64,000 nucleotides of DNA from Marinobacter sp. AC-23 (GTDB lineage Bacteria; Pseudomonadota; Gammaproteobacteria; Pseudomonadales; Oleiphilaceae): contig NZ_MBPP01000001.1 in NCBI RefSeq assembly GCF_001858325.1, forward strand, positions 288,610-352,609, read 5' to 3'. Position 1 is the first letter of the stretch; every line of letters starts with the position of its first letter. The translations under genes were made by a program, and so were the position numbers. Of the stretch, positions 36,148-46,946 are shown one piece after another. The notes beneath the pieces are model-generated. The model was not told the DNA's origin. It saw only the letters and a list, made by a program, of their open reading frames with translations, and ran no database searches.

Positions 36148-37355
36148 ATGCCTGATCCCTTACCTGCCGCGACCGCCTATTCACGCCAGAAAGTTATGCT
36201 GATTATTTTTTCCCTTGCCATGGGCGGGTTCGGAATCGGCACCGGTGAGTTTGCCATCATGGGGCTTATGCCCAACGTGGCACTGGACTTTGGCATTACC
36301 GAGCCCCAGGTTGGGCACCTGATCAGTGCGTACGCGTTAGGAGTTGTTGTCGGCGCGCCTCTGCTTGCGATCTTTGGCGCACAATTGTTCCGCAAACACC
36401 TACTCATAGCATTGATGGCTTTTTATGCGCTGGGCAATTTCGCAAGTGCGATGGCAGGGAGCTACGAAACGCTGATGATTTCCCGGTTTATAGCCGGTCT
36501 GCCCCACGGAGCCTACTTTGGCGTTGCTGCACTGGTCGCGGCATCGCTGGTGCCACTAAACCAAAGAGCCAAAGCTGTTAGCTATATTATGATGGGCTTG
36601 GCATTAGCATTGTTGTTCGGCAATCCGCTGGCAACGCTGCTGGGGCAGCATCTCGAATGGCGATACGCCTTTGGTTTTGTGGCCTGTGTGGCCGCACTAA
36701 CCACGGTTCTTGTTTACGTTTTCCTACCCCTGAACCGTGAAGAAGTTCGCCATAGTTCCCTGAGCGAACTGCGTGCGTTCAATCGCCCACAAATCTGGTA
36801 TCCCCTCGCCATCGGCTCAGTCGGGTTTGCAGGAATGTTCTGTGTCTTCAGTTATCTGGCACCAACCTATTGAATGTCACCCAGGCGGATCCTGTCTGGA
36901 TCCCTGTGGCGTTGTTTGTATTTGGCTTGGGGGGCTTTGTTGGCAACATTCTGGGTGGTTGGCTTTTTGACCGCCTGCAATTCAAAAGTGTCGGTGTAAT
37001 TCTGCTCTGGGCTGCTGTTATGTTGGCACTGTTCCCGCTGGCCACAGGGTCAATCTGGAGTATTTTGATTGCCTGCTTTATGGTTGCACTGATGGTGGCC
37101 ATGGGCCCTGCCCTCCAAACCCATTTGATGGATGTTGCGCACGGTGCCCAGACCCTGGCGGCGGCTTCTCATCATGCCGCCTTCAATCTTGCCAATGCGA
37201 TTGGCCCCTGGTTAGGTGGCATGGCCATCAGTGCGGGTATGGGCTGGCAGGTTACCGGTTACGTGGGTTCCGCCACAGCCGTTGCCGGCCTGGCTGTCTT
37301 CTTTATGGCTCAGAGCCAACAAAACAACAAATCGGCGAGCGCTGAGGCTGGGTAA
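36148..37355 (+). CDS. MFS transporter (AraJ/drug-efflux type), frameshifted
   Basis: A 12-segment major-facilitator transporter of about 402 residues. I prefer ATG 36148 (MPDPLPAATAYSRQK), though ATG 36106 in frame is possible. N-half: GIGTGEFAIMGLMPNVALDFGITEPQVGHLISAYALGVVVGAPLLA, the DHA1/AraJ type start, and PHGAYFGVAALVAASLV. The frame stops at 36873 and continues in the next frame from LNVTQADPVWIPVALFVFG; adding one T to CCAACCTATTG restores APTLLNVTQ. Such carriers export sugars, arabinose analogues or drugs; substrate unknown. Confidence 0.82.
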
Positions 37356-37376
37356 TGGTGGCTCTAAGCACCACAG

Positions 37377-38078
37377 TCACTGCCCGTTCAGGGAATGTGG
37401 CTCCCCTATTTCTGCCCAGTGAGTAATTCGTTGTTTGTCGCCATCCCAGAAGTATTTCAGGTGTGGCCCTTGCACAGGTATAGAAACAGATTTCGGCTTG
37501 AAAGCGGCTATACATTCACTGCCCGGATGCCGGACGCTGTTGTACACCAACCCATTTGATCCCTTTTTGCGCCATCGGCCTGCAAACTTCTGGCTTAAAA
37601 CGTAATCGTCAGCATCCGGATTATGCAAATCTATGAATTCCGGCCCACGAATATCGTGCATCTCCAATGCCACCCGCCCAATGTAAGCTCTCATGGTGAG
37701 CTCTATGGAGTCTTCATTGGCGGCTGCCAGCTCACGTTCTTTGTGGAACACAGTCTCGCGAATAGCCCCTTCAAGCGTGCTGGCAGCGTAGTATGCTCCA
37801 AAGTGCTTGTCAGCAAAGCGGCTTCCAAAACCAATATGGGTGAAGGACGCCATCACGGGCGTGCTTCCAGGTCCGCTTACCCGGTCGCCGGGATGCACCA
37901 GTTGAATATCCCCAGCTTCGTCACGCAACCGGGGATTTGTCATGCCCTCAATCTCAAACGCCAACTCAAATTCATGCGGCTCGTATATGCGCTCGAAAAG
38001 GTCTATGGGTGGGTAATGGCTTTGGATGATTCGGTAAGTTTGCCACTCGGGTACGTGCAGCGGAGGCGTGGCAAACAT
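37377..38078 (-). CDS. RES-domain toxin of a type II toxin-antitoxin pair
   Basis: 233 residues from ATG 38078, which overlaps the antitoxin stop by one base (TGATG). The RES domain is visible as YRIIQSHYPP near the start, the core GSRFADKHFGAYYAASTLEGAIRETVFHKERE and SQKFAGRWRKKGSNGLVYNSVRHPGSECIAAFKP, with the Arg/Tyr/Glu/Ser residues typical of the family. RES toxins (Res/MbcT) degrade NAD+ in the cytoplasm. The pair with an Xre/DUF2384 antitoxin upstream is the usual arrangement (antitoxin first, translational coupling). Confidence 0.88.
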   Translation of the reverse strand: MFATPPLHVPEWQTYRIIQSHYPPIDLFERIYEPHEFELAFEIEGMTNPRLRDEAGDIQLVHPGDRVSGPGSTPVMASFTHIGFGSRFADKHFGAYYAASTLEGAIRETVFHKERELAAANEDSIELTMRAYIGRVALEMHDIRGPEFIDLHNPDADDYVLSQKFAGRWRKKGSNGLVYNSVRHPGSECIAAFKPKSVSIPVQGPHLKYFWDGDKQRITHWAEIGEPHSLNGQ

Positions 38079-38482
38079 CACCACCCCCGCTTGGCATCGA
38101 AGTATTGGCGAGTCATCATCAGGTTCATCATTGAACCCTGCGTCATGAACTCCATGGCTGACTTGCCGCAAAAGGGTATTTCAGACGTTTTTAGGCGAAT
38201 TCTGCGGCTTGCTCTCTCATGGGTCGGATACAGAATCTGTAAAGCCTTATAGATACCCAGGATATAGCTGATGCGCTCCATTATGTCATTAGAGAGCTTA
38301 GTAGGATTTAGTTTTGAGTAGTTATAGAGCGTTGTTCTGGAAGGACCTCCAAGAAGCTTGCTCCGTTCATCGGCACTACACCCCCACTCCTCCGTTATCC
38401 GAAAGAACCCTTTTAACGCCACGCGCCCTTTTTCAGCCTCGCGATCACCTTCTGCGCTTCTACGTTCAACCACTGCTGTCAT
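38078..38482 (-). CDS. Xre/MbcA/ParS-type antitoxin (DUF2384)
   Basis: 134 residues from ATG 38482 (MTAVVERRSAEG); the longer frame start has no ribosome site. The N-terminal half has a helix-turn-helix (WGCSADERSKLLGGPSRTTLYNYSKL). The C-terminal toxin-binding DUF2384 part follows: DIMERISYILGIYKALQILYP, then KTSEIPFCGKSAMEFMTQGSMMNLMMTRQYFDAKRGW, where the usual NxxFGGxxALExM is replaced by IPFCGKSAMEFM. It neutralises the RES toxin and represses its own promoter. Confidence 0.85.
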   Translation of the reverse strand: MTAVVERRSAEGDREAEKGRVALKGFFRITEEWGCSADERSKLLGGPSRTTLYNYSKLNPTKLSNDIMERISYILGIYKALQILYPTHERASRRIRLKTSEIPFCGKSAMEFMTQGSMMNLMMTRQYFDAKRGW

Positions 38483-38504
38483 GGTACACCTCCAGCAACA
38501 CCTC

Positions 38505-38539
38505 TGTTCATATGTGAACAATATACCTGTATGTGCACA
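38505..38539 (-). promoter_or_regulatory. Putative operator of the Xre-RES toxin-antitoxin operon
   Basis: TGTTCA (38505-38510) and TGAACA (38515-38520) form a perfect 6-bp inverted repeat with a TATG spacer, 23 bp upstream of the antitoxin ATG. TATGTGAACA (38511) recurs as TATGTGCACA (38530), 19 bp on, a possible second binding site for the antitoxin. Confidence 0.55.
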
Positions 38540-38717
38540 CTTTTGGCAATTAGTGTTTTACCTGATCTATTTGCCTATTCCATACCGCATGAATGGAATA
38601 ATACCCAACTGCCCACTGTTTCCTTAAAACAAGCCATGTGCGCAGGTCATGATTTCTTGGATAATAGCCGTATCGCTAGATCAGCACGTTCTGAACGCAT
38701 TTTTGGAGTACAGCAAA

Positions 38718-39919
38718 ATGGTATCTATCAAGTCGCTGCACGGTTCGGCACAACTACTCTTGGATGTTGCTGGCGGTGTTACCCAAATTACAGAAAAGAT
38801 GCATCGTACTATTGCGCGGGAGGCCAACCCACTGAACCGGCTGCGCGATGTCGCAGGCGTGTCTCATGATGAACGGCAAGGCCACACTTACCGAATTATT
38901 CAATCGACCATGTCTGCACTGCAGCAGGGATTGCATCAGTCCCTCGATAAGTTCTCAGTGGAAGATGACCACGCACATTCCCCACAAAGTGTGAGAGTTG
39001 CGGCGGCATTGAATGGCGTTTGCGGGGATCACCTGGAAGCCAGTAGCAACCCGCTCGCCATTTCCATGCACTTCAGAAACAATCGTGGCGAGAAGCTGCT
39101 GCAAGATTCAGAAAATCTCAAAGTTGTGATCCCAGATGCAAGCTCACGTATCGTCGTATTAGTGCACGGCCTATGCCTCTCACATGAGTACTGGAGAGGC
39201 CACAATGAAGGTAATCTAGGTACCGAACTTCAGCGTGCGCATGGCCTCACTCCACTGTATCTTAACTACAATACTGGAAGGCACATTTCCAGCAATGGTA
39301 AGGAGTTAAGCGAACAACTTCAGTCATTGGTTGAGGCCTGGCCGGTTGAAGTAAAAGAGCTAACTCTGATTGGTCACAGTATGGGCGGGCTCGTTATCCG
39401 CAGCGCCAGCTGGTACGGCAGCGAACTCAGCTTACCTTGGGCTGAGCTGTTGAAAAATGCTCTGTACCTCGGTTCACCTCACCACGGCGCAGCTTGGCCA
39501 AAGCCAGCCACCTGCTGACCTTTGTGATGGGGAAATTCCGCTACGCCAGCCCTTTTGCGTTGGGCCAGCACACCAGCGCAGGCATCAAGGATCTGCGGCA
39601 TGGCAATTTGCTGGACGATGACTGGCAAGGCTTCGATCAGGATGACTTTCACCCAGACCATCGAAAGCCGGTTCCACTGCAGGAAGGGACTCGCCATTAT
39701 TTCATAGCCGCAACCATCGGCAACAGCGCGTCGGATCTTCCCAGCACTATGGTGGGTGATCTCTTGGTTAGGCTAGATAGCGCCAAAGGGCAGCATGGTG
39801 ATGATTTAAGAAAGCTATCCATACGCCCGGAAAATTGCCGAGTGTTCGAAAAGCTGAACCACTTGGACCTGCTCGATAACAAGGTGGTGCACGACCAGAT
39901 CCTTGAATGGCTGGCGTGA
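38718..39919 (+). CDS. Alpha/beta-hydrolase, lipase-like (GHSMGG), frameshifted
   Basis: About 400 residues; start ATG 38718 with GGAG ten bases upstream. The N-terminal 160 residues are helical (SLHGSAQLLLDVAGGVTQITEKMHRTIA). Then the hydrolase domain: IVVLVHGLCLSHEYWR (oxyanion HG) and the nucleophile elbow LIGHSMGGLVIRSASWY. The frame breaks at 39507: adding one T to GCAGCTTGGCC restores GAALAKASHLLTFVMGKF, and the second part ends KLNHLDLLDNKVVHDQILEWLA, with NHLDLL giving the catalytic His. Cytoplasmic, no signal peptide. Esterase or lipase specificity unknown. Found in many Marinobacter-like genomes as a PGAP1-type lipase. Confidence 0.82.
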
Positions 39920-39931
39920 GTAGGATCCTGA

Positions 39932-40993
39932 TTAAATGCGCCCCTCTTCCATAATCAACGCAACCAATTCTGCGGCCGGTAACTCCCGCGCTAAGGGGGC
40001 GCCCTGTCCTGCCCACTGGGCAGCAAACTCATGGTTACCGAGCTTGGAAGCCGCGGCATTGAGGCGCTTGGTAGCATCGTAGGTTACCGGGTAACCGGCC
40101 GTCGGTGGGCTATTTTGCTCCTCGCCGAACGTAATCAGCCGGTTAACAATTCCGCGCGCAGGTCTGCCGGAGAGCACCTTGGTTAGTCGCGTTTGTGTAG
40201 ATCGTCCGCTTTTCAGTGTTTCGCGGTAAGCGTTATTCGCTGACGACTCGGGGCACAAAACAAATGCTGTGCCGAATTGAACTGCAGCAGCACCTAAGTC
40301 CAAAGCGGCTTTCATTGCGAAACCATCCATAATTCCGCCGGCTGCGATAATGGGCAGCGTGGCCTGACGCGCAAGCAACCGAACAAGCACCGCAGTGCTC
40401 AGGCGCTCATCTGTTGCATCCGTATTGAATATGCCTCTATGCCCGCCCGCTTCTATGCCCTGAGCCACAATAGCATCAATGCCTGCCGCCTCAATCTCCG
40501 CTGCTTCAGCGGGGCATGTAGCCGTTGCCATGGTGTAGATACCGGCCTTCTTCAAAGCAGCAATGTACTCAGCTGCCGGCAATCCGAAGTGAAAGCTGAC
40601 AACTGTCGGTTTTAATTCAAGCAGTGCTTCTTGCGTATTTTTGTCTTCAATAAAAGAGGTATAGATTTCGTTGAGCGAACTCGGCGGCGCTATGCCGGCC
40701 TCAGCAAACAAAGGCGCAAGATGGCGCAGCCATGCCGCTTCTGTTCCTGCATTACGGAGTGCAGGTTGATGACAGAACACGTTCACATTGAACGGACCGG
40801 CGGTGAGAGCCTGAGTTTGCTTAATCATTTCCCGGGCCTGGTCGGTAGAGCTGGCACCAAGCCCCAGTGATCCCAGCCCCCCAGCATTAGTGACGGCCGC
40901 AGCCAGCTGAGGCGTGGCTACACCTGCCATCGGCGCTTGAATAACAGGATGCTTGATACCCAATCGCTTTAACAATGTTTCACGAGAGTTCAT
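39932..40993 (-). CDS. Nitronate monooxygenase (NPD family)
   Basis: A 353-residue FMN-dependent enzyme that oxidises alkyl nitronates, a TIM barrel. It begins RLGIKHPVIQAPMAGVATPQLAAAVTNAGGLGSLG, the family start, and carries the FMN phosphate-binding elements AGGHRG(IF) with VAQGIEAGGHRGIF and LPIIAAGGIMDGFAMKAALDLGAAAVQFGTAFVLCPES. Class I NMOs have these motifs. Length normal. Divergent from the downstream SBP gene; I see no ribosome-site problem. Confidence 0.92.
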   Translation of the reverse strand: MNSRETLLKRLGIKHPVIQAPMAGVATPQLAAAVTNAGGLGSLGLGASSTDQAREMIKQTQALTAGPFNVNVFCHQPALRNAGTEAAWLRHLAPLFAEAGIAPPSSLNEIYTSFIEDKNTQEALLELKPTVVSFHFGLPAAEYIAALKKAGIYTMATATCPAEAAEIEAAGIDAIVAQGIEAGGHRGIFNTDATDERLSTAVLVRLLARQATLPIIAAGGIMDGFAMKAALDLGAAAVQFGTAFVLCPESSANNAYRETLKSGRSTQTRLTKVLSGRPARGIVNRLITFGEEQNSPPTAGYPVTYDATKRLNAAASKLGNHEFAAQWAGQGAPLARELPAAELVALIMEEGRI

Positions 40994-41248
40994 AGGATTG
41001 TCCTTATGGGCTACTGGCTGAAAACCACGAGGTGTCCGGAAAGCAAGTCACTTATTATCGATCTGTCCTGAAAAACGAACAGTTGTGTAAAGAATCCCAG
41101 ACAACATGTACGGAAAGCCAGACTCGCCGGTTAATTTCCATGTAAAAAAGCCTAAGTAACAATGACTTAGTTTAATGGTTCGCTTATTGCTAGCAGGTCT
41201 TTGGGCTGCCGGCTCTTTCAACACTCAAACAAAAATAAGGGACAGTAC

Positions 41249-42213
41249 ATGCGTCTGCTCATTCTAGCCTTACTACTCGTAAGCCCGTTGTGTTTCAGCA
41301 AGACCGTGGTCGTCATTCAAAGCTATCACAAAGAGTACAAGTGGGATCAAGATTATATCGTAGCCATAAAGTCCGTACTGGGAGAACAGCACGACATCAC
41401 ATTTTTCGAATTGGATACAAAACGATTACCCCCAGCTCAGTGGCCTCAGCAAGCGGCTAGCATTCAAAAATCAGTGGCGGAAATTAAGCCGGATATCGCT
41501 ATTTTGGGCGACGACAATGCGTTTTCACTAATGGCGCAGCATCTAGTTGATCAGAAAATTCCCGTTGTTTTTTTCGGTGTTAACGGTACCCCTGTACAAC
41601 ACCCTGCCCTCGAGCACCCTCTGGTTACCGGGGTTTTGGAACGCCCGTTTTTGAGCAAAGCGTCCGTCATTTACGTAAAGTTCTCCGGCAGAAAGAACGC
41701 TTTTTAATTCTGATGGATGACTCGACTACCATGCGCAATGCGGTCGATGATTACTTCGGAGACAAACGCCAGGCTAAGCTGTACGGCTCCCAGGTAGATA
41801 TTCTACTCACGAATGACAAAGATACTTGGTTGAGCGCCGCTGAAACGGCCTATACCAAGTACGATGCCGTAATAATAGGCACCCACCATACAATTCGGGA
41901 CAGCGAAAATAATTATGTACCGCCAAAAGAGCTTATAAATCAGGCGTACGTCAGCTCACCGATTCCGATCTTTTCATTCTGGGACATCTCTATCGGAGCA
42001 CAGGAAGCCTTGGGCGGCTTTACAATTTCAGCTTCTCAGGAAGGTATTACGGGTGCCCGGCTGGCGTCGTTGATTCTCAATGGAGTAGACCCTGAGCGCG
42101 TACCGCAGATTAAATCCCTGAGCGGGCATTACGTTTACAGCAAAAGTGGTATGGAACACTGGAACATAAAGCTATCGCCACTAATCGCAAGCCAGGCAAA
42201 CTTTATTGAGTAG
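41249..42213 (+). CDS. ABC-type substrate-binding protein (PF04392-like), frameshifted, orphan
   Basis: About 321 residues. ATG 41249 after AAGGGA; a Sec signal (LLILALLLVSPLCFS) and a periplasmic-binding fold: TVVVIQSYHKEYKWDQDYIVAIKSVL, IKPDIAILGDDNAFSLMAQHLVDQKIPVVFFGVNG. The frame breaks at 41655; one added A in TTTTTGAGCAA gives RPFLKQSVRHLRKVLRQKERFLILMDDSTTM, joining the two parts. There is no permease or ATPase nearby, so it may serve a sensor kinase rather than transport. It belongs to the same broad family as the protein at 53523. Confidence 0.75.
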
Positions 42214-42225
42214 TCCCGGAACAAT

Positions 42226-42268
42226 CCGCCACCGGTTAACCAATCAATGCCTGGCTAACCGGTGACGG
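42226..42268. terminator. Strong hairpin between convergent genes
   Basis: A 17-bp imperfect inverted repeat (two mismatches) runs from CCGCCACCGG (42226) to CCGGTGACGG (ending 42268). It lies between the SBP stop (42213) and the dehydrogenase end (42298). There is no T-run on either strand, but position suggests a bidirectional stop. Confidence 0.5.
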
Positions 42269-42297
42269 ATGTATTACGGGCCTATAACTGGCAAAAG

Positions 42298-44632
42298 TTA
42301 AGGTAGCTTATAGGCAATCACATAGTCGCCAAACGTGGTTCCAATGGAACCATGGCCGCCGGCAACAAGCACCACCATTTGCTCACCTTTACTGTTCACG
42401 TACGTCATTGGAGTCGCTTGACCACCGGCAGGCAGGCGTGCCTGCCAAAGCTGCTCACCGGTTGTTACGTTGTATGCCCGCAAATAGTCATCAACCGTTG
42501 CGGCCATGAATGCGACGCCGCCTCCGGTCATAATGGGGCCACCTATGCCTGGCACACCCATTTCAATGGGTAATGGCAACGGGGTCATATCGTAGACCGT
42601 ACCGTTTTTCTGTTTCCAGACAACTTCGCCAGTACGAAGATCGGCGCCCGCCACATAACCCCAGGGCGGCTGTTGGCATGGGATGCCCAAAGGTGACAGA
42701 AAGGGTTTCATCTCAACCGCATAAGGTGCTCCCGCGTTTTCGTTAACGCCCTGCTCACCCTGATTGGTTTCGCCCAACTCCGCGCCTTCCTTTTGTACCA
42801 GCGTGGAGGTAAATGCCAAATAAAGTGGCATACCAAACATCACCTGACGTTCAGGGTCAACGGCGATTCCGCCCCAGTTAAACACCCCAAAGTTACCTGG
42901 GTACACGATGGTTCCCTGCTCAGACGGTGGCGTGTACTGCCCTTCATAGCGCAGAGAGCGGAACTGAATACGGCAAATCATCTGATCTACCGCGGTTGCA
43001 CCCCACATATCGGCCTCTGTCAGTGCCGGAGGCCGGAAGTTCAGGCCCGAAACCGGTTGCGTTGCGGAGGCATAGTCGCCTTCGATCGTGCCTTGGGGCG
43101 CCTTCTGTTCGGTCACAGGAACGATGGGCTCCCCTGTTTTCCGGTTGAGCACATAGACATCACCCTGCTTGGTTGGAACAACCAGCGCCGGTTCCACGCC
43201 TTTTTCGGTTGTCAGATCGACAAGGCTCGGCTGCGCCGGCGTGTCCATATCCCAAAGATCGTGGTGAACAAACTGCTGAACCCAGGCTGCGCGCCCGGTT
43301 TCCAGGCTCAAAGCCACGACAGATGAAGCATACTTTTCTTCCTTTTCAGTCCGGTACATGCCCAACTGATCCGGCGTCCGATTCCCCATAGGAAAATAGA
43401 TCAACCCGAGCTCTTCATCGGCACTGGCTACCGCCCAGCTGTTGGGAGAACTTTTGCTATAGGTTTCGCCATTTGCAATGGGGTCGGTACTTTCCGGATT
43501 GGCAGGTCCCAGTTCCATTTCAGCTTTCCGGTTTTCGCGTCGTAAGCGCGGATCACGCCGGATGGCGAATCAATGTCGTAGTTGTCGTTGACCGCCCCGG
43601 CAACCACAACCAAACCATTGGCCACCACAGGTGGTGATGTCGAATAGTAATAACCGTCCTGTTTGAACGGCATGTTGTGCATCAGATCCAATGAGCCATC
43701 TTCGGCAAAGCCACTGCAGCGGGCACCTGTTTCGGGATCAAGCGCTAACAACCGAGCATCAGATGTCGGCATAAATAGCTGCGCATCACACTGAACGCTG
43801 GCAAGGTCTTCTGCGGGTTCGCTGACTGCCTTAACGCCTATCGCATTTGCATCTCCATCAGACGGTGGTAGATACGATACCCCTCGGCAGGTCTGGTGCT
43901 GCCGCTGGCTTTCCATCGGCACTTTTGCATCGTAAACCCACTGTTCTTCGCCGGTATCCGCATCCAGTGCCACCAACCAATTATGCGGTGTGCATAAAAA
44001 CAAGCTGTTACCCACCTTTACAGGGGTAGCTTCGTAGGTGACCTCGCCAACGTCGTCAGGTCTTTGCAGGTCTCCGGTCTGATACTCCCAGGCTTTCTCG
44101 AGAGTACCGACGTTTTCTGCAGTAATCTGATCCAAAGGCGAATAACGCTGCCCCAGATTACTCCGACCATAAGCATGCCAGCTATCATCTGAACTAGTGC
44201 CCATATTGGCTCCGCAGTCACGATGTCCTGATTGAGCTCACCATCAATGCGATGCTGATCAAAGGCGAGGCTGGACACGGTAATTAAGCCAACCACAACC
44301 CATACCGGAAAGAGAGCCTTCAGGCCTCCTTGCTGAAATTTTTGGCCAGGAAACAGCAGCGGAATCGCCAAAAGCAAGAACACTCCCAGCCGCGTAGCCA
44401 AAGGCCACCAATCGAGGCCAGATTCCCATAGTGCCCAGACAGCGGTGCCTGCCAGAAATATGGCGTATGCCCAGCGAGCAATCGGCCGGCGACCTTTAAC
44501 CGCAACTCCGGTAACAATCAGTGCGATGCCTGCAATCGCGTAGTACAGGCTGCCGCCGAGTGAGACAAGCCAAAGACCACCGCCCAGTAACACCAAACCG
44601 AGCAGCAGTAAAAGAACCGAGAATATAATCAT
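42298..44632 (-). CDS. Membrane-bound PQQ dehydrogenase (glucose/quinate/shikimate family), two frameshifts
   Basis: A quinoprotein dehydrogenase of about 778 residues that oxidises a sugar or polyol at the periplasmic face and passes electrons to ubiquinone. Five N-terminal membrane helices (IIFSVLLLLLGLVLLGGGLWLV onward), then the beta-propeller: SWHAYGRSNLGQRYSPLDQITAENVGTLEKAWEYQTGD, TPHNWLVALDADTG, CRGVSY, DMWDMDTPAQP-type region (DLWDMDTPAQPSLVDL), GGPIMTGGGVAFM and LPAGGQATPMTY. The gene is in three frames, with breaks at about 44200 and 43505, each mended by one added base (GAGCCAATATGG, GGGACCTGCC). The family also oxidises quinate and shikimate; substrate open. Confidence 0.85.
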
Positions 44633-44664
44633 GTATTAAGCTCCAGGGTTAGCTAGCTTTCTAA

Positions 44665-45588
44665 TCAGTGTGACTCAACGGGTCGTACACGAAAACCCTG
44701 TTTCGGAAAGTGTACGTGCACAAGCCCTACTTCGTGAGTTTCCCGGGCAAGAATGGTGACGTTTTTATCGGTGTAAACAAGCGTTCCACTGACTGGGTCA
44801 CGGCCATAGTCGTCAGGCGCAATGGTAACTTGTTGGCTCAGCTGAGCATTGCCTTCGGTGGGTGGCAGTGCCCGCGGCTGTGAAATTTTGGCTCGCACGG
44901 CCGCATCGTTGGCGCTAAGTTCTTCTGGCTGGCCGTGCCCGAATGCCTTCATTCGTAACAGCCAAGCACTTACCTTCGGGTAGTCTTGCAACCAGGGCTT
45001 ACCTGCAAGGTCAGAAACAAACCACAGCCCATGATAGGCGGAGAAATCTGCGACACAAGGAGTCGGTCCAAACAGAAAATCGTCCTCAAGGCGCTGGTCC
45101 AGGCTGGCAATGTGAGCCATGACTTTTTCTTTCGCAGCTTTGCCTCGCAAGGCTTTTACCCGCGATTTCCGGCCCATATTAATGCGGTCTTTAAGAAATC
45201 TAAGTGTGTTCATCAATGAGGTTTCACGGATCAATTTGCGCAGCATCTGTCCGTCGCTGGCAGAAATCACACAAGCCAGAAAAATCTCCAAATCTGCTTC
45301 CCGAACAAACGCCTGCACCTCTTCTGGCTGTTCTTCCAGTATCAGTTCCGGCTTGCCAGCAAGGCGTGCTATTTCGCTAGCAATCGCGCGTGAGTCGCAG
45401 AAAACATCGGCACCTATCTGTGCCACCGGAACTTTGCGATAACCACCCGTCAGCACACTCAGTTCCGGCCTGGGTGGCATTTCACGAACAGTAACGGAGC
45501 ACCACGGCAGGTTGGCGTACCCGAGCATTGCTCGGATTTTCTCGGAAAAAGGCGATAACGCATAATTGTAGAGAATCAGATCAGGCAT
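44665..45588 (-). CDS. Glutathione S-transferase-family protein with C-terminal extension
   Basis: 307 residues, about 90 longer than typical GST. N-terminal thioredoxin-fold domain: LILYNYALSPFSEKIRAMLGYANLPW with SPFSEKI as active-site loop, GYRKVPVAQIGADVFCDSRAIASEIA (cis-Pro and E/DSxxI glutathione site). An all-helical domain with FLFGPTPCVADFSAYHGLWFV follows. The last about 85 residues (RALPPTEGNAQLSQQVTIAP... VHFPKQGFRVRPVESH) form a small beta-rich extension not usual in the family. Cytoplasmic; substrate unknown. It faces fabH across a 260-bp divergent gap. Confidence 0.85.
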   Translation of the reverse strand: MPDLILYNYALSPFSEKIRAMLGYANLPWCSVTVREMPPRPELSVLTGGYRKVPVAQIGADVFCDSRAIASEIARLAGKPELILEEQPEEVQAFVREADLEIFLACVISASDGQMLRKLIRETSLMNTLRFLKDRINMGRKSRVKALRGKAAKEKVMAHIASLDQRLEDDFLFGPTPCVADFSAYHGLWFVSDLAGKPWLQDYPKVSAWLLRMKAFGHGQPEELSANDAAVRAKISQPRALPPTEGNAQLSQQVTIAPDDYGRDPVSGTLVYTDKNVTILARETHEVGLVHVHFPKQGFRVRPVESH

Positions 45589-45849
45589 TCGGAGTATGTC
45601 CTTGTTTCAAAACTAAAGTGTAACGCAGATTACGGCACATGCCGGCGGTTATGTGAGGCGAAATGGGCCCATCAATGCAGAGTTTTCGCGGGCGTCTTTG
45701 ACAAACCGCTAATAACAGACAAAGGTTTAGGGGTATAGCATGGTCTAAAGCCAAGGAGCATTTAAAATGCATTCAGTACCTCGGGCCGCAAAAAGGCTCC
45801 CGTGAATGCACAAAGCTCACCAATCAGATACACCGTGGGATTTTCGCGA

Positions 45850-46818
45850 ATGACCTTTGCACGCATTGCCGGCACTGGCTCTTATCTGCCAGAGAACATT
45901 GTTACGAACAAAGACTTAGAAAAGATGGTTGATACCACGGACAAATGGATCCGTGAGCGCACCGGCATTGAGCAACGGCACATTGCCGTGGAAGGCCAGA
46001 CCACTGTAGACCTTGCGGAACAGGCAGCATTAAATGCCATTGAAGCCGCCGGCATAAATGCCAGCGAGATCGACCTGATCGTTTTTGCCACCTCCACACC
46101 GGATAAAATTTTCCCCAGTTCTGCCTGCATTCTGCAAGCACGCCTGGGCATCCATGGCTGCCCTGCTTTCGACATTCAGGCCGTATGCAGTGGTTTTGTT
46201 TACGCGCTCTCTGTCGCCGACAAGTTCATAAAAACTGGGGCCAGTAAAAAAGCGCTGGTTATTGGCGCCGAAGTGTTCTCGCGGATCATTAACTGGAAGG
46301 ATAGGGGCACCTGCGTGCTGTTCGGGGATGGCGCCGGCGCGGTGATTCTGGAAGCCAATGAAGAAACAGGCATTCTCTCCACGCACATTCATGCCGATGG
46401 CCAGTACGAAGAGCTGCTGCACGTGCCCTGCGGTATTGCCGATGGATTTGACCGAGTTAAGGCCGGCGAAGCGTTTGTGGAAATGAAAGGCAACGAAGTG
46501 TTCAAAGTTGCCGTGAATACATTGGGCAAAATCGTTGATGAAACGCTTGAGGCCAACCAGATGCAAAAATCCGACATCGACTGGCTGGTTCCCCACCAAG
46601 CAAATCTTCGCATTATTTCGGCCACTGCAAAAAAGCTGAGCATGCCGATGGATCAGGTGGTGGTTACTGTTAACAAGCATGGCAATACCTCAGCAGCTTC
46701 TATTCCTCTTGCCCTTGATGTCGCTGTTAGAGATGGCCGCATTCAGCGCGATGACGTTGTATTACTTGAAGCCTTTGGAGGAGGCTTTACCTGGGGCTCA
46801 GCACTGATGCGTTACTGA
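45850..46818 (+). CDS. fabH: Beta-ketoacyl-ACP synthase III
   Basis: A condensing enzyme (322 aa from ATG 45850, [20 protein letters not shown]) that starts fatty-acid synthesis by joining acetyl-CoA with malonyl-ACP. The longer frame start at 45802 adds an unmatched leader. Catalytic triad: Cys113 in [14 protein letters not shown], His in [11 protein letters not shown], Asn in [15 protein letters not shown]; the [13 protein letters not shown] end is [13 protein letters not shown]. No fab operon around it, so it is a second or relocated copy, or used for special acyl-CoA starters. Confidence 0.93.
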   Translation: MTFARIAGTGSYLPENIVTNKDLEKMVDTTDKWIRERTGIEQRHIAVEGQTTVDLAEQAALNAIEAAGINASEIDLIVFATSTPDKIFPSSACILQARLGIHGCPAFDIQAVCSGFVYALSVADKFIKTGASKKALVIGAEVFSRIINWKDRGTCVLFGDGAGAVILEANEETGILSTHIHADGQYEELLHVPCGIADGFDRVKAGEAFVEMKGNEVFKVAVNTLGKIVDETLEANQMQKSDIDWLVPHQANLRIISATAKKLSMPMDQVVVTVNKHGNTSAASIPLALDVAVRDGRIQRDDVVLLEAFGGGFTWGSALMRY

Positions 46819-46900
46819 TCAATGGTACTTTTCTAGCTTTCTCTATGGGCTGATTGCGTTTACCTCAATTGGGTATATTTCTATGTGGGAGTCGGCTACA

Positions 46901-46916
46901 CTGTATTTTTATACAG
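46901..46916 (+). promoter_or_regulatory. LexA (SOS) box before yebG
   Basis: CTGTATTTTTATACAG is a perfect CTGT-N8-ACAG LexA box with an A/T-rich centre, 30 bp before ATG 46947. Confidence 0.88.
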
Positions 46917-46946
46917 TAAAGCAGACATTCACTGCGAGGAATGACC

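Noticed and set aside
45802..45849. Longer fabH start at 45802
   Set aside because: FabH proteins begin at MxxARIxGTGSYLP; the extra 16 residues have no family match and the ATG at 45850 gives the normal length.
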